Assembly: GCF_036785885.1 (NCBI RefSeq)
Contig: NC_092329.1
Location: 7,688,001 to 7,752,000, forward strand
Direction: 5' to 3'
Source of the DNA: Coffea arabica
Taxonomy: Eukaryota; Streptophyta; Magnoliopsida; Gentianales; Rubiaceae
DNA: 64,000 bases
A program made the position numbers and the translations under genes. This document shows positions 47,601 to 58,789 of the stretch, one piece after another (the first letter of the stretch is position 1; each line of letters begins with the position of its first letter). Under the pieces are notes generated by a model, which saw nothing but the letters and a program-made list of their open reading frames with translations, had not been told where the DNA came from and ran no database searches.

Positions 47601-49116
47601 CAGAAAATTCAATTGGGAATGGAGACAACGCTTTGAGCAGAAGGCAATGAGATTACCCATGTGTGTTCATACAAATGTCAACAAGTTCTCCACGCTTATT
47701 AGTCAGCTTAAGCACAATCACCAATTTTTGATCCTCAGAACAGACATCTAATAATTTCTGGATAAGGTAGTTTGCAAATGGATCAACCATGAGTTCAACA
47801 ACATGATCAATAATTTCAGTGAATATGATTTGAATATCTTGACTATTTCCTTCGTCAAAAACCCTCTGCAAGAACCGACAACCCAACTGATGCTTGCACA
47901 TTGGATATATGTAACCTTGCAACTCTGCTGGTGACCTATAGACTAGCTGTGCGGGTAATGAGCTACAGTTCCTTGGCCTCAAACCATCTTCACATAATTC
48001 TTTGCATTGTGATTGAGCATGCCCAGCACTATTTGCACAAACACCTTGGCATTGCATTACAAAATCCAAAACCAGATCTGTCTCCCTTGACTTTGACATA
48101 ACTGCCTCATTCCTTGAACTCTTCTTGTCACCCTTTGATTGATTAGATTTCTTTTCAGCTACAAATTTCGAACATTTCCCTTCACCATCCACAATGAAGC
48201 TATCTTCACAACCGGGAGCTCCAACTTCCCCTGCATTTGTCACTGAAAACATTGGTCGACCTAAATTAACACAAGCATTTGGCATTCCTCTAGCATTTCC
48301 ATTTAACATCAGAAGTTTATATGCTAAATCCATCTCCAACATGGGATTACTTAACTGAGAAGAATCCAAGCCATTATAATCCAGAATTCCACATTGCTGC
48401 GTGTCATAAAAATCATCAGCAAAACAAGGCCTACCATTCACCATTGAAGTTCTATTTCCTTGAACTCCTTGGTTGCAATAGCCTCTCCCCTGCTCTTTGA
48501 CCAGCCTCATATAATAATCTACCTGGTCCTCTCTAGATAAAGCATTAGAATGCCTGTTTGTCAGAAAAGGAGAAGGCCCCATAAAATCTTTGACATCACA
48601 TACTTGTCCCAGCCCCATAGAATAATCATAAACATGGTGGTTGCTAAATCCTACAACACTATTTGACAAACGGTCATTGAATCCACCCAAAAACCCATCC
48701 GGGTCAACCCGAAACTTACTAGTACTACAGTAATCTCTCTGTTCATCCCCCACATGCATTCTACTAAAGTTTTCACACAATCCCGCATTGTATGGTACAT
48801 TCAACATGGACTCTCCACTGGGCTTTTCAAAGACCCCAGAACCCATATTTCTAGCAGCAGAATTCAGCTTTTCTTGATGCATCCCACCATCAAAGCTAAG
48901 TGGGGTCATGACTGTTGATTGTGACGATGACCCATTATCAATAGCATCAAACACACCAGAAAATAACCCCGAATTCATGGCTACAAATGGACCACTACTC
49001 ATAAGCATACTAGGCTGATTGTTCTCAAGAAAACCATGATTCGCATAAGAAGTCTCATTCATCATGACCCCCTTCATTTTTCCATCAACATTTTCTTCCT
49101 CAACTCTAAACATCAT
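44664..49116 (-). CDS. Pumilio homologue (PUF-domain RNA-binding protein, APUM9-12-like)
   Basis: PUF proteins bind short UGU-containing motifs in mRNA 3' UTRs and repress or destabilise them. Exons (minus): 47657-49116, 47383-47545, 46188-46351, 45061-45316 and 44664-44771. They sum to 2151 bp and 716 residues. A long low-complexity N-terminus (residues 1-390, Asn/Ser/Met-rich) precedes eight PUF repeats (about 393-716). Visible RNA-contact cores are HQLGCRFLQ, DPFANYLIQ, NTHGTRVVQ, DQNGNHVVQ, HRHGCCVLN, DAFGNYVIQ, QKFSSHVVE and DRFANYVVQ. The C-terminal cap reads YCKKIFSRNLLNK. The start is the first of two tandem ATGs. Repeat 5 departs from the classical Cys-Arg-Gln code. The group placement rests on the long N-terminus and overall likeness. 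Confidence 0.93.
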
Positions 49117-50386
49117 GACCGCCCTTAAACTAATATATATAAATATGATACTACATATATCAACAAAAACAGAAAGTACAAAATTACGGAAAAAAAAAAG
49201 CTAGAATTTTTCAAGAACAAAACTTCAACAAGGAGAGAGATGGTAAAGACAAATTCAAAAAAGGGGACAATCTTTCTGGGGTTTTGGGAGTGAGAGAGAG
49301 AGAGAGAGGAGTGATGCTAGCAGTACAAGGAAAGTGATGGGTTTTAATATGGTTAAAAAGCAGCAGTAGTATTTGGCTAAAGCCACGCCATAACAATGTG
49401 GAGCAGCAACAAAAAAACCACTAACAGCTTTTTTGCCGCGGTTATAGCCTTATAGGTGGCGTGGACAGCCCAGAAGCGACAAACAGAATTGCAGAGGAAA
49501 AAGCATACACAATGGCCTTTGTGTATTCTCACTCACACTCTACACACACAAAATACACAGTAGTATTAGAGATACACACTCCTAGGGCCAAGCTTTGATT
49601 TGGTTAAGGAGGCTTTAATGGTTCTGAAATAGAGGATCAATAGTTATCAATATGTCATCTCATGAGCATAGAGGATTTCTTTTTTATTATTTTTTTTCCT
49701 AAAATTGAGGAAATATTTAACAAAAAGTCATTTCATGAGCATAAAGAATTTCATTTTTTTTTAATTGACTCACTAGTACTACGATGGAATCTCTGTTGGA
49801 AACTAATGGTAGATTTTATTTTATTTTATTTTACCTTCCCCTCCCTACCCAAGCCTGACTGGTTAGGTTCAAAATCCCATAACAAGTAGAATATTTCTTT
49901 TGCTCTTTTTTTTTTATATAATTTAAGAACTTTCTTTTTTGCTTTTTGTCAACTTTTTACCTTTAGAGTTGTTCATGAAAATTATAAAGTAACGTATCAA
50001 TTTGCACGCACTTAAATAAATTGTGGTTATAATTATCATGTGTTGCGCGAAAAATAACGTGAGACGAATTAGAAATCGACAAATCATGGTTATAATTAGC
50101 ACATTTTTACGAGAAAATAACGTGAGTCGAATTAGAAATCATGTGACATAACGTATTCCATTTATAGAAGTAATTCGTAAACACAGTCCATTTTCCTATC
50201 TTGAATCTCATTCTCGAGGATAATTATTTTAGATAATAACTCTATCTAAGGATGTTATGTATCTTCCACTCTTATTAGGTAATTCACGTTTCAGTTTATG
50301 ACATTTTCTACGTATAGTATCATAGACCCTTTACAATATACATGTCTGACTCCGCATTACCAAATGAAAGAAAAGTACACGGCTGA
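49117..50386. other. Pumilio promoter/5' UTR and intergenic DNA
   Basis: The first few hundred bases carry (GA)n at about 49290-49309, CA-rich runs near 49535-49560, and probably the Pumilio leader. Beyond that the DNA is AT-rich with no gene seen. Confidence 0.45.
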
Positions 50387-50404
50387 ATGCGCTGAGCTTA
50401 TACG

Positions 50405-50568
50405 CCCCGTGATAGTTCGTTGGGACTGACCGTCTGTTTTTACAGCAAGATCTCAGGTTTGAACCTCACTTGCTATCGTTGCTAAGCATTCTTAGGGGAG
50501 CTCTGCCCGACCAAGGAGATTAGTTTAGGTGATTCCAGGATACCTCTCCAAATTGAAATAAAAAAAAA
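50405..50568 (+). mobile_element. tRNA-derived SINE, second family or diverged copy
   Basis: Flanks ATGCGCTGAGCTTATACG (50387-50404) and ATGCTATGAGCTTATACG (50569-50586) are target duplications with two differences. The A box-like TAGTTCGTTGG is at 50413-50423 and the B box GGTTTGAACC at 50456-50465. The tail is A-rich (GAAATAAAAAAAAA). Confidence 0.85.
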
Positions 50569-51246
50569 ATGCTATGAGCTTATACGGTTAGATGTCCTTT
50601 AAGATATTTCCTTTTTTTCCTTTTTCTTTTTTTTTGTTTATATTTTATTTAATCTCCGTCCTAATAGCAAATTCTTTTCATGAATCTCTTTACTTTGTCA
50701 TAAGGTAACTATCTAATTGTATTGTTTGTTTGTGTTTTCTAAGAACACGTCTAATATATAATTCAGATTTTAAATATGGATTAGATTGCAAATATTATTG
50801 AAATATTCAACTGTAATCTATTGACAGTTGATATTGATTTCACTATTGTGAACTGGATATGGTCTTATTAAAATAAAATTAACATGGGTCCTTGTAAGCT
50901 TTATGAATTGTCGATCTTTTGCTGCTTTTGAACACAATAGGGGCACAATTAATTTTTTGGCTCAAATATATGAGACAATTATAGCTTCATGTACTAATTA
51001 CGTAACATATTCAATTAGAAATTTTGAGTCACGCGATGTATAAGTTCTTTGAAACGGTCTATACTCCACATGAACAATTATGTACCTCAATTGATCAGAA
51101 AAAAAATAGTAATGAATATAAGTTCTTTCGAAATGGAGATTCAGTTATTGTCAATTGACCATCTTTTCGACACTTTATTGACTGCATTATCCTTAGCGTC
51201 ACAATATGCTTACAAGATCAATGCGCAAACGCATCTCTTTATGTAT

Positions 51247-51712
51247 GGTGTGGGCGAGCCAAGTCACTCACAAGTAGTTTGCCAACGGTTTAGTTAAAAG
51301 TTTGGCTTTGAATTTGGTTTGATCAAACTCAAGCTCAAGTTCGAGTTACTTGTTCGGTGTAGGGAATTGAGTTCAAGCATCAGTAGTAACTACTCGAGTA
51401 CTCGATGAGTTTAATCGAGTATTTATATATTATATATTTTAATTATGTGACAAAATCGTAATTTGAAAAATCTAAATGTAAAAAATTAAAAACAAGAAAA
51501 GAAAAGCTCGACCTAATAAGGCTTGTAGTTTATTCGAATTCAAATGAATCGAGTTCGAGTTTAATGTGCATTATGTTGAGTCGAGTTCAACCTCAAATTT
51601 ATATACTCCTTCGATCTTGAGCTCGAGTTGGAGTAGCATTGATAGTGATCTAGTTCGAGTTCAAGTATGGTACTACTTGAGTTCGACTCGATTCGATAGC
51701 ACCCCTATCTTT
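51247..51712. mobile_element. MITE-like element rich in GAGTTCGAG words
   Basis: The left end GGTGTGGGCGAGCCAAGTCA... and the complement of the right end GGGGTGCTATCGAATCGAGT... are loosely related inverted termini, both leading into CAAGTAG. The interior has many CTCGAG/GAGTTCGAG palindromic words. No clear target duplication was found. Confidence 0.45.
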
Positions 51713-52140
51713 ATGTATTTGTTGATCGTTTGTTCTTGGGTATATAATATAAGGATTGGGGGCCTCAAGTTTCATTTTAGTCCTCAAGTAGAACAATAAT
51801 TTAAATTTTTTTACACAATATTTCAAACTTGTTTACATCCTACGGAAATTTTTTTATACAATAGACCCACTTTTATTTATACCTAGGATCAAACTGATTT
51901 GAAATAGATCTTGTGAGGCCCTATCCTCTTATATAAGACATATACTAATATACATATATATATATCAATCACTTGTATAATTGTTCTAACAATCAACCAT
52001 AATTGTTAACCTTCGATCAAAATCGAAGAACAAAATAATATCATATGATGACTATTGTTGCAATTGCTCCTCCTCTTATTTTTGGGTAAAAAAAAAGTGG
52101 ATGAGTTTGATTTTAGCTTGTCTCATGGGTCATTTATAGA

Positions 52141-52267
52141 AATTTTTATGAATCGCTCACTAAGGCGCAGTCATCACATTAATAATGAAACTCGAACACA
52201 CGGTATTTATTGAGAAAGTAACTCGGCCGTATTACCAACTGAACTAACCGCTCTTTCTACTTCTAGT
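52141..52267 (-). mobile_element. Short tRNA-derived SINE, reverse orientation
   Basis: On the minus strand the A box GGTTAGTTCAGTTGG (about 52234-52248) precedes the B box TGTTCGAGTT (52189-52198). Similar flanks GGTCATTTATAGA (52128-52140) and GGTTCATTTATAAGA (52268-52282) may be decayed target duplications. Confidence 0.6.
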
Positions 52268-52927
52268 GGTTCATTTATAAGAGACCGAGGAAAGTCGGGT
52301 TGAACATGTGAGTCGGGGCGAGGTCTACAGACATTGGATAGGGACCAACGCCCATGCCGAAGTAGAAATGAGGCTTGTAGACTGGATGTTTTAAGTAATT
52401 GGTTTAATTACTTGTGCTGTTGTCTGTCCCTTTTATTAAAAATGTAGAAGCAAATCCATTTAAAAGCATATTGATTTACAAGATCAGTTCTGAAAGAGAG
52501 AGAAAGTAATGGAAGGGAATGATCCGTATGAGAAATAAGTATCCGAGACGGCTACGACCCTAATATGTGTGTCGGACATGGCTGGAATTTTAATGATACT
52601 AGCCAGAAGTGACCAGCCCGTACCGACCAAAAGTAATTCGAATCCTGGCCAAAAAAAAAAAAAGAAATCCACCAAAAAGTAATCAGATTTGAGTTTTTTT
52701 TAAAAAATTTTTTTTTACTAAAAAGTATAGATATGATTACAATGACCAAGTGATGAAGGGGTAACGAAGTTGTAAAATATTCCTACTAAAATACAGAAAA
52801 AGCTAGTTTTATACATTCTATTAACTAACAAGTGTCAAGTAAAGTTTTAATATACGCTCACAATTTTTTTGTTGGTAATTTATACTTGCATTTGAAAAAA
52901 TAGCTTTTGGCACCGTAAACTAGTTTG

Positions 52928-53081
52928 TTTGGATAGTGTATTATTTGGAATAATTACTGTAGCACTTTTTGTGATGTGATGTATGTGAGATAAAAAGGTG
53001 ATTGGGAATATAAAAAGGTAGGTTGGGAAATGTATTTGTGATGCAAGCGAAATATTATTTGGAATAATTTTGGTATCCAAA
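52928..53081. repeat. MITE-like element of the TTTGGAT family, best copy
   Basis: The ends TTTGGATA...TATCCAAA are complementary. The interior carries AATTACTGTAGCACTTTTTG, TGATGTATGTGAGATAAAAA and GGTGATTGGGAA, shared with the copies near 13549 and 15650. A related stretch occurs at about 53970-54060. Confidence 0.65.
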
Positions 53082-54434
53082 CACAAATTTTACATGAAGA
53101 AAGACAAAATTTTAAAAAGTTATTTGAAAGTCGAATATCATTCATATTTTTCATCTAAAGTATATGCACATTACATTACGATACTACTTTTTTTTCTGTA
53201 CTGATAGAAAACACAAAGCCAATATTATTAATGAGTTAGCTGGAAATCGTCCAGTATAATTTGCTCGATAGATAATGAAATGCAATCGTCTGCCACTTTC
53301 AAGTTTCAACCCACAATTGAAATTGATAAAGAGGTTGATGTTATGTCACAACGGGGAATTGTTCGAGTTGTAGTGGAAATTAAATTCATCCAATCGACTT
53401 TTAACTTTTCATCTTTTCCTCCCAATTTTCTAACCTCTTTCTCATTTCACTTTTATTTTCATGAGAATAAACACTCAACCATTGAACAAAAACTACGAGA
53501 GAAAAAAAAATTACTTTAGACTATTAATAAGGATAAATAGCACCTGACGAACTTATTACATTTGAATTACCTTTTATTTAAAACAATGAATATATTAGTA
53601 ACAACTTTTATACTTAGAATTTTTTTTTTTAATTGTTGAAATTATGCCCCCGCTCTTTCAGAAACAAGAATTCGAAAGTCCAACTAGTAATATGACTTCT
53701 TTTTTTTTTTTTGTGTTCCTTGAGGACCAAGCAACTTTACAGTGTCCTATGAGTCTACTGTGAGTGTGCTATGGCTACCTCAGAGAAAGCTGACGGATGA
53801 CGTGGCAGGTGCTATTACTTGATTGTACTTTTGATATGAAACGTGTCCCTCTTACTTTTATTTCTTTTAGACGTAGGCGTAGGTTAGTAGTCTCGGATCC
53901 GAAATCTCTCACTTATATTTTTCAACTCGTATTAGCCAATCTATTTCCTCCAAATATAATAAAAAATTATTTAAAAAAATTTATTTGAAATATTATTATA
54001 ACACTTTTTATAATGTGATATATATGAAATAAAAAATTGATTAAAAATTATGTATAACATATTTGTAATTATCTTTTTATGTCACGAATATTATATTCCA
54101 AAAATAGTTAAAGCTTATTAATTTTAATAAAAAAAATTCTAAGAAACACAATCCACACCAAAGCGACAATAATGACATTTTAATTTTACTTTTTGTTCTG
54201 TAACTCTTGTAAATGGATAAGAAGTGGATTCAAAGTAAAATTAGAAATCCGTATAGCTGTGCTTGTTAAAGAGGTCAACAAGATGTGAAATTGCAAACGC
54301 CTAAAAATGGACATAATTGTTAGACGAGGAGGGGAAAAATAGACATTTACGGACTCAATAATTAGTATATGTAATAAATAACCAGATAGATTTAGATATA
54401 ATGACGTAAAACAACGTGATGATAAATAATACTA

Positions 54435-54787
54435 CTCCCTCCCTTTTTTTATAACTGACGTTTAAGGTTTTGCACACCAATTAAGAAAAAATTTTCATTG
54501 CTTAAATCCGTACACTACTTTACTTTTGTACCCTCATTAATTGTCCAATTCACCCATGTTTTCTCTCACTAGAGTACTAAATGGTGCTGTTTTACTAGGC
54601 CAAAAGCAATGCAAAGAGAGAAGCAATAATTACTAGGAGTAGTAATTAAGAACCCTGTATTAGAAAAGAGAGATAAAAGGGTAAAATTGTGAAAAAATAA
54701 TTAATACTGTATGGGGATAATAAAACGACAGATAAAAGTACATTAGAGCAAATTTCTTAAACGTCAGTTATAAAAAAAGGGAGGGAG
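54435..54787. mobile_element. Stowaway-type (Tc1/mariner) MITE with perfect 32-bp inverted termini
   Basis: The termini read CTCCCTCCCTTTTTTTATAA and then CTGACGTTTAAG, identical over 32 bp at both ends. TA at 54433-54434 and 54788-54789 is the target duplication. At 353 bp it has no coding capacity. Identical ends suggest recent movement. Confidence 0.95.
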
Positions 54788-54889
54788 TATATGATTATGA
54801 TGATGTAAGAAAATTCATATTACTGGATTCATCAGTGGGCCTTCGTAACAATAATGTTGCACTAACGTTGGCAGCAAGAGGTGTTAAGA

Positions 54890-55480
54890 CGTTGTTGCAG
54901 ATGATAAACTGAGTGTTGCGTTGGGCTTCGAAGCAAAACATGGCTTCACCCGAACTAGGAGGTCCAACTTCCAGGACTGGACTACTGCAGCTGATTAGCC
55001 TACTCCAACTTCCAGTTTATGTAAAGTTTTGCTTTCTTGAGCGCTCAGTGTTCAATTCTTCCTTCGAAACTACGATTTCTTCAACCCCTCCCTCCCCTTC
55101 GGAGTTGGCACAAGCGAATTAGCTATAAAGGGGAAACCGGAGTACATTTCTGCCTGAAATGGATAAACCCAACTCCGACAAGCGTTTGTTTTGGTTGTCG
55201 CGACATAAAAAGCGTATACGGAAACAAAACGGACAACTCTCCCGGCAACTCTCGAGTCCACCGAAAAAAGCTTGTGCATGGTTATTTTCCTTTACTCCCC
55301 CGACAAGGAAGGGTGCAACGCAAATCATGGAACCCTGATGCTAGTAGACATTAGTAGTATGAATTACTCAAGCCAATCAATGAGGTACAATATTCATCCA
55401 GGCAGGTCAGTTGCCCACTTTCTTTTTTCAGACTTTGACAGGCGGTCCAGAAGAAAAAGATAGCCGGATAAATTGCGGTC
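54890..55480. other. Unassigned, less AT-rich segment
   Basis: Base composition shifts to near half GC in an AT-rich setting, with overlapping ORFs of 60-105 codons on both strands. None has a recognisable motif. Organellar DNA, an old gene fragment or a control region are all possible. Confidence 0.3.
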
Positions 55481-56233
55481 CCTCCTGTCATTTTGCAAAG
55501 TGTAGAAGTTGCTTTGATCGCCTTTTGTGAAACACTTGCCCATCAATTTAAAGTCTTTATCACGCACAATCTTGACAGCTGCACATGTAGTCTAGTACAA
55601 GTATTTTCACTCAAATTTAGCTTTTAAGATTTGGGCACTGAATCCATCACAAGTAATTGTAACTTAAGTTATGCACAGCTCAACCTTTACCGTTTCATAA
55701 CATCTGCTCACAAGATCAACTGGCTTCTACATTTCAAATCAAATGCAGTCTAATCAGAAACACTAAAAGCCAAATGATTTAGCCTGATTTATGCCCTCCA
55801 ATAAAGGGATTATGCTACTCTCTGCCCTTACTTGGAACCTCAAAAGTCTTCAATTTCTAACACACAGTTTCTAAGTAATCGCCTTTACAAGTTTAGTTTC
55901 ATGGGCTCTGTAAATGTTTGCTAACGTACACAGTTTTAGGACAAAAAGAATCATTCATTCAGAAACAGCTAAATAAGCTTCCAGTCCTGAACGTGGTAAA
56001 ACATCAATATATTAAAGCAAGCAAAACCATTCATCGACACAAATAGCATGAAAACAAGATTATGGACATATAACCCAATTAGCAAATCGTCTATAACTAT
56101 GGAGCACATGTTAACCTGAGCCACACCAAAAGCCAGAACACAAAGTCTTCCGTTTGAGGACGAATCTCCACTAGGAGAGGAGAGACGAAGACACAAATAA
56201 TAATGTAATTTAATGGAGTCAGACCTAATAACA
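55481..56233. other. 3' flank of the HN1-like gene
   Basis: No separate gene is seen. The right end should hold the 3' UTR of the minus-strand gene that follows. Confidence 0.4.
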
Positions 56234-58789
56234 TTACACCAGAGCGATGCTGCTCTCACCACCCGGGGGCTTGCGAACCCCGCCAAAGTAATCTCGAGAT
56301 TCTACCTTTCCATCGGCAAAAATGTTGCTCCCGCTCATCTCTCGCAACTTCGCAGAACTCAGTGGCTTCTCGGCAGATGACGGAGGTGCATCTCCCTTGA
56401 AAATGTTGTTTCCAGACAGCTCTACAAATTTCTTCTCTGGAATCTTTTTTGCTGTTTTAAGCATTGTTTCTTCATTAGATACCTCATCGCCTGCATTTCC
56501 AGTGGCCTACATAGACAAGACCAGGAGCTTTGAGCTCATGAGGTAATGGAAAAGGAGGGGAGAAGGGAATTGAAACTATTGAACATGATCCAAGAACAAA
56601 TAGAACAGCAAAAGGAGGTTTCAAGCTAAAGAAGAAGAAATGGAATAACTAGATGAATAGCAAGCACTCGTGTCACATAGTTCAATTAAAACCTAGTTTG
56701 ATGAAGTCCTTCCAACTTGTATCCATTATGACCAACATTTGGGCCTTAATTGTCCTAAAGACTCTTGTACACACTCAGACAACACATTTTAAAAATTTTA
56801 AGGGCACAATATGAGCATAGCCAAATAATATATGTCCTTGGATTCAAGTATTTGTACAACCAATGAATTGCAGCAGTCCAATAACAGGTCTTGATTTCTC
56901 ATGAATCGATAATATAATTGTGCAGGTAGACCGAGGCAAAAGGAGAAGCAATGTATAGTTGTAGTGAGTGGCCATACAGACTTCGACAAAAGCACTTACA
57001 TTGCGTGCAGCAGTTTCTCCAATGGTAATGCTTTCTCTTAGAGCTGGTGCACGAGCAGCCAATGGTCGAGGTTGAATTTCAGGAGGGGGAGCAAAGATGT
57101 CATGGCCACTAAGCTCCTTCGACTTTGCATTTGAAATTTGCTTCTTCAGCTTTGCCTCAGATTCACTTTCCAGGTTTCCACTTAGCTCCCGCTGCTTTGC
57201 CACTTCAGGCAGAGTAGTAGGCTTCTTTGGAGTGACAGTTTCTTCATCACCAAAGGAAATTTGACTGATTCCAGCAACCGCTTGCTGAGAATAGTAGCAG
57301 TTAACAAAATAACCAAGAGGTATTCGTTGTTAAACTCAGAAGTCTTACCGATAAGTAAGATAGTTTGTTTACCTGGTACATGCGTAAACCAGTTTTGTTA
57401 GCAGCACTTGGGTCAGCACTATCAGATTCAAGGATATCATTCTCACCACCTGGCTTAAAAATACCGCTACCTGTAATTTCCTTTAACTTATAGTCTGAGC
57501 ATGGTTTCCTGCAACACAGAAAAGGCTAAATTAATGTACTCTTCACTGGAACATAGAAAGGGCTAGGCTATGAAATGAATTTAAGCACTTTTTGGTGTCA
57601 ACTTTCTCCATGATGGAAGTTTTCAGAAAAAAATGACGAATTACATTATTTCGAAGAAAAAATTTTAAAGACGTTAGTCTATATAGTTTAAGATACTACT
57701 CTTGTGGGCTTCCATCAATTACTATTGATATCTGGTTTTGCTCTTCAATTATCTGCATTAGGTGCTATCTCATGGAATTCAAGGTCAATATTCTGCTTCT
57801 GTTAGGGGTAGCTAATAGCCTAATGATTGCAAAGACCTGCCAACTATTAAGAACTAATTAAATTTTTTGGATCATCTTGCCACAGATCCAATAGCAACAA
57901 TCCTTGAGCACAAAAGAAAAATAAGAGGCGAGCGATGGAAAAAACTATAAATTAGCAGACAATCTCCAATAACTCAAATTTAGGAAATCGGCAGTAAACG
58001 TAACATTTCAAACTATTCAAATCAGGTTATCAACAATTCTGGTTCAATCATCCAAACAATTGAAAGAGAGAGATCCCGTAATGTAGTACATATGATGAAA
58101 AGATCAAACAAGGAGATTTTTAGAATATTTAAAGTTTACAAAATTGTGATTAATTTTAAGAACCAAAAACTTGAATGCTATGTTTGAATGGTTCTGATAT
58201 TTTATACATATGAAAACAAATGCTGTAAAGACCGTGACAAATAATACAGCCAAAATATCAGACCAAACGAAATTCTCCCCACTTTCTCCAATTATCACCC
58301 CATTTATTGCTCACTGGTCACTTTCCCCGCGGCCCATCGCCAAAAGAATGGAAGAAAATTTAAAAAAAAAAAAAAAACAATGAAATGCAGAAGTAGAAGG
58401 TAAATACATAAAACAATGTAAATGGGAAGGGAAGCAAGGAATCAAGACGGAGGATAGATCTTATACCGTTTATTCAAGCTTTCAACTTCTTCATCCGTCA
58501 CCTGCCCTCCAAACACAACCTTTCTGATTCCATCTGACGGCTATTGGAGTTTTCCAAAACAACCACCAAGAGAAATTCTAAATAAGCCCAAAAAGGAAAA
58601 AAAATGTTGAAAAGAAGATTAAAAAAAAGGGGAACTTTATGAGCTGAGCACCTGGTGGGAGCGGGCGGAGGACCGAGCAGCGGAGGAAGCGGAGCCCAGT
58701 TCCGCAGAATTTTCCGGCGGATTTTCCGACCAAGTGAGCAGATCTGCTGTAGAAGTGTGAGGCTTCCTAACCGGTGTGGTTCTCTCCAT
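56234..58789 (-). CDS. DUF4057 / HN1-like (Jupiter-like) protein
   Basis: A small, probably disordered plant protein of the family annotated as hematological and neurological expressed 1-like. Its molecular role is not established. Exons (minus): 58652-58789, 58467-58540, 57373-57508, 57000-57284 and 56234-56506. They sum to 906 bp and 301 residues. The N-terminus MERTTPVRKPHTSTADLLTW is typical of the family. A motif of the form E-[LIM]-[ST]-G-x-x-I-F recurs four times: EITGSGIF (about 81), ELSGHDIF (173), ELSGNNIF (240) and EMSGSNIF (267). The C-terminus is VRKPPGGESSIALV. There is no membrane segment or signal peptide. Exon 4 read-through would add an out-of-family tail and stop. Confidence 0.92.

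Noticed and set aside
47901-48101. Plus-strand ORF inside Pumilio exon 1
   Set aside because: Antisense shadow of a well-supported exon.
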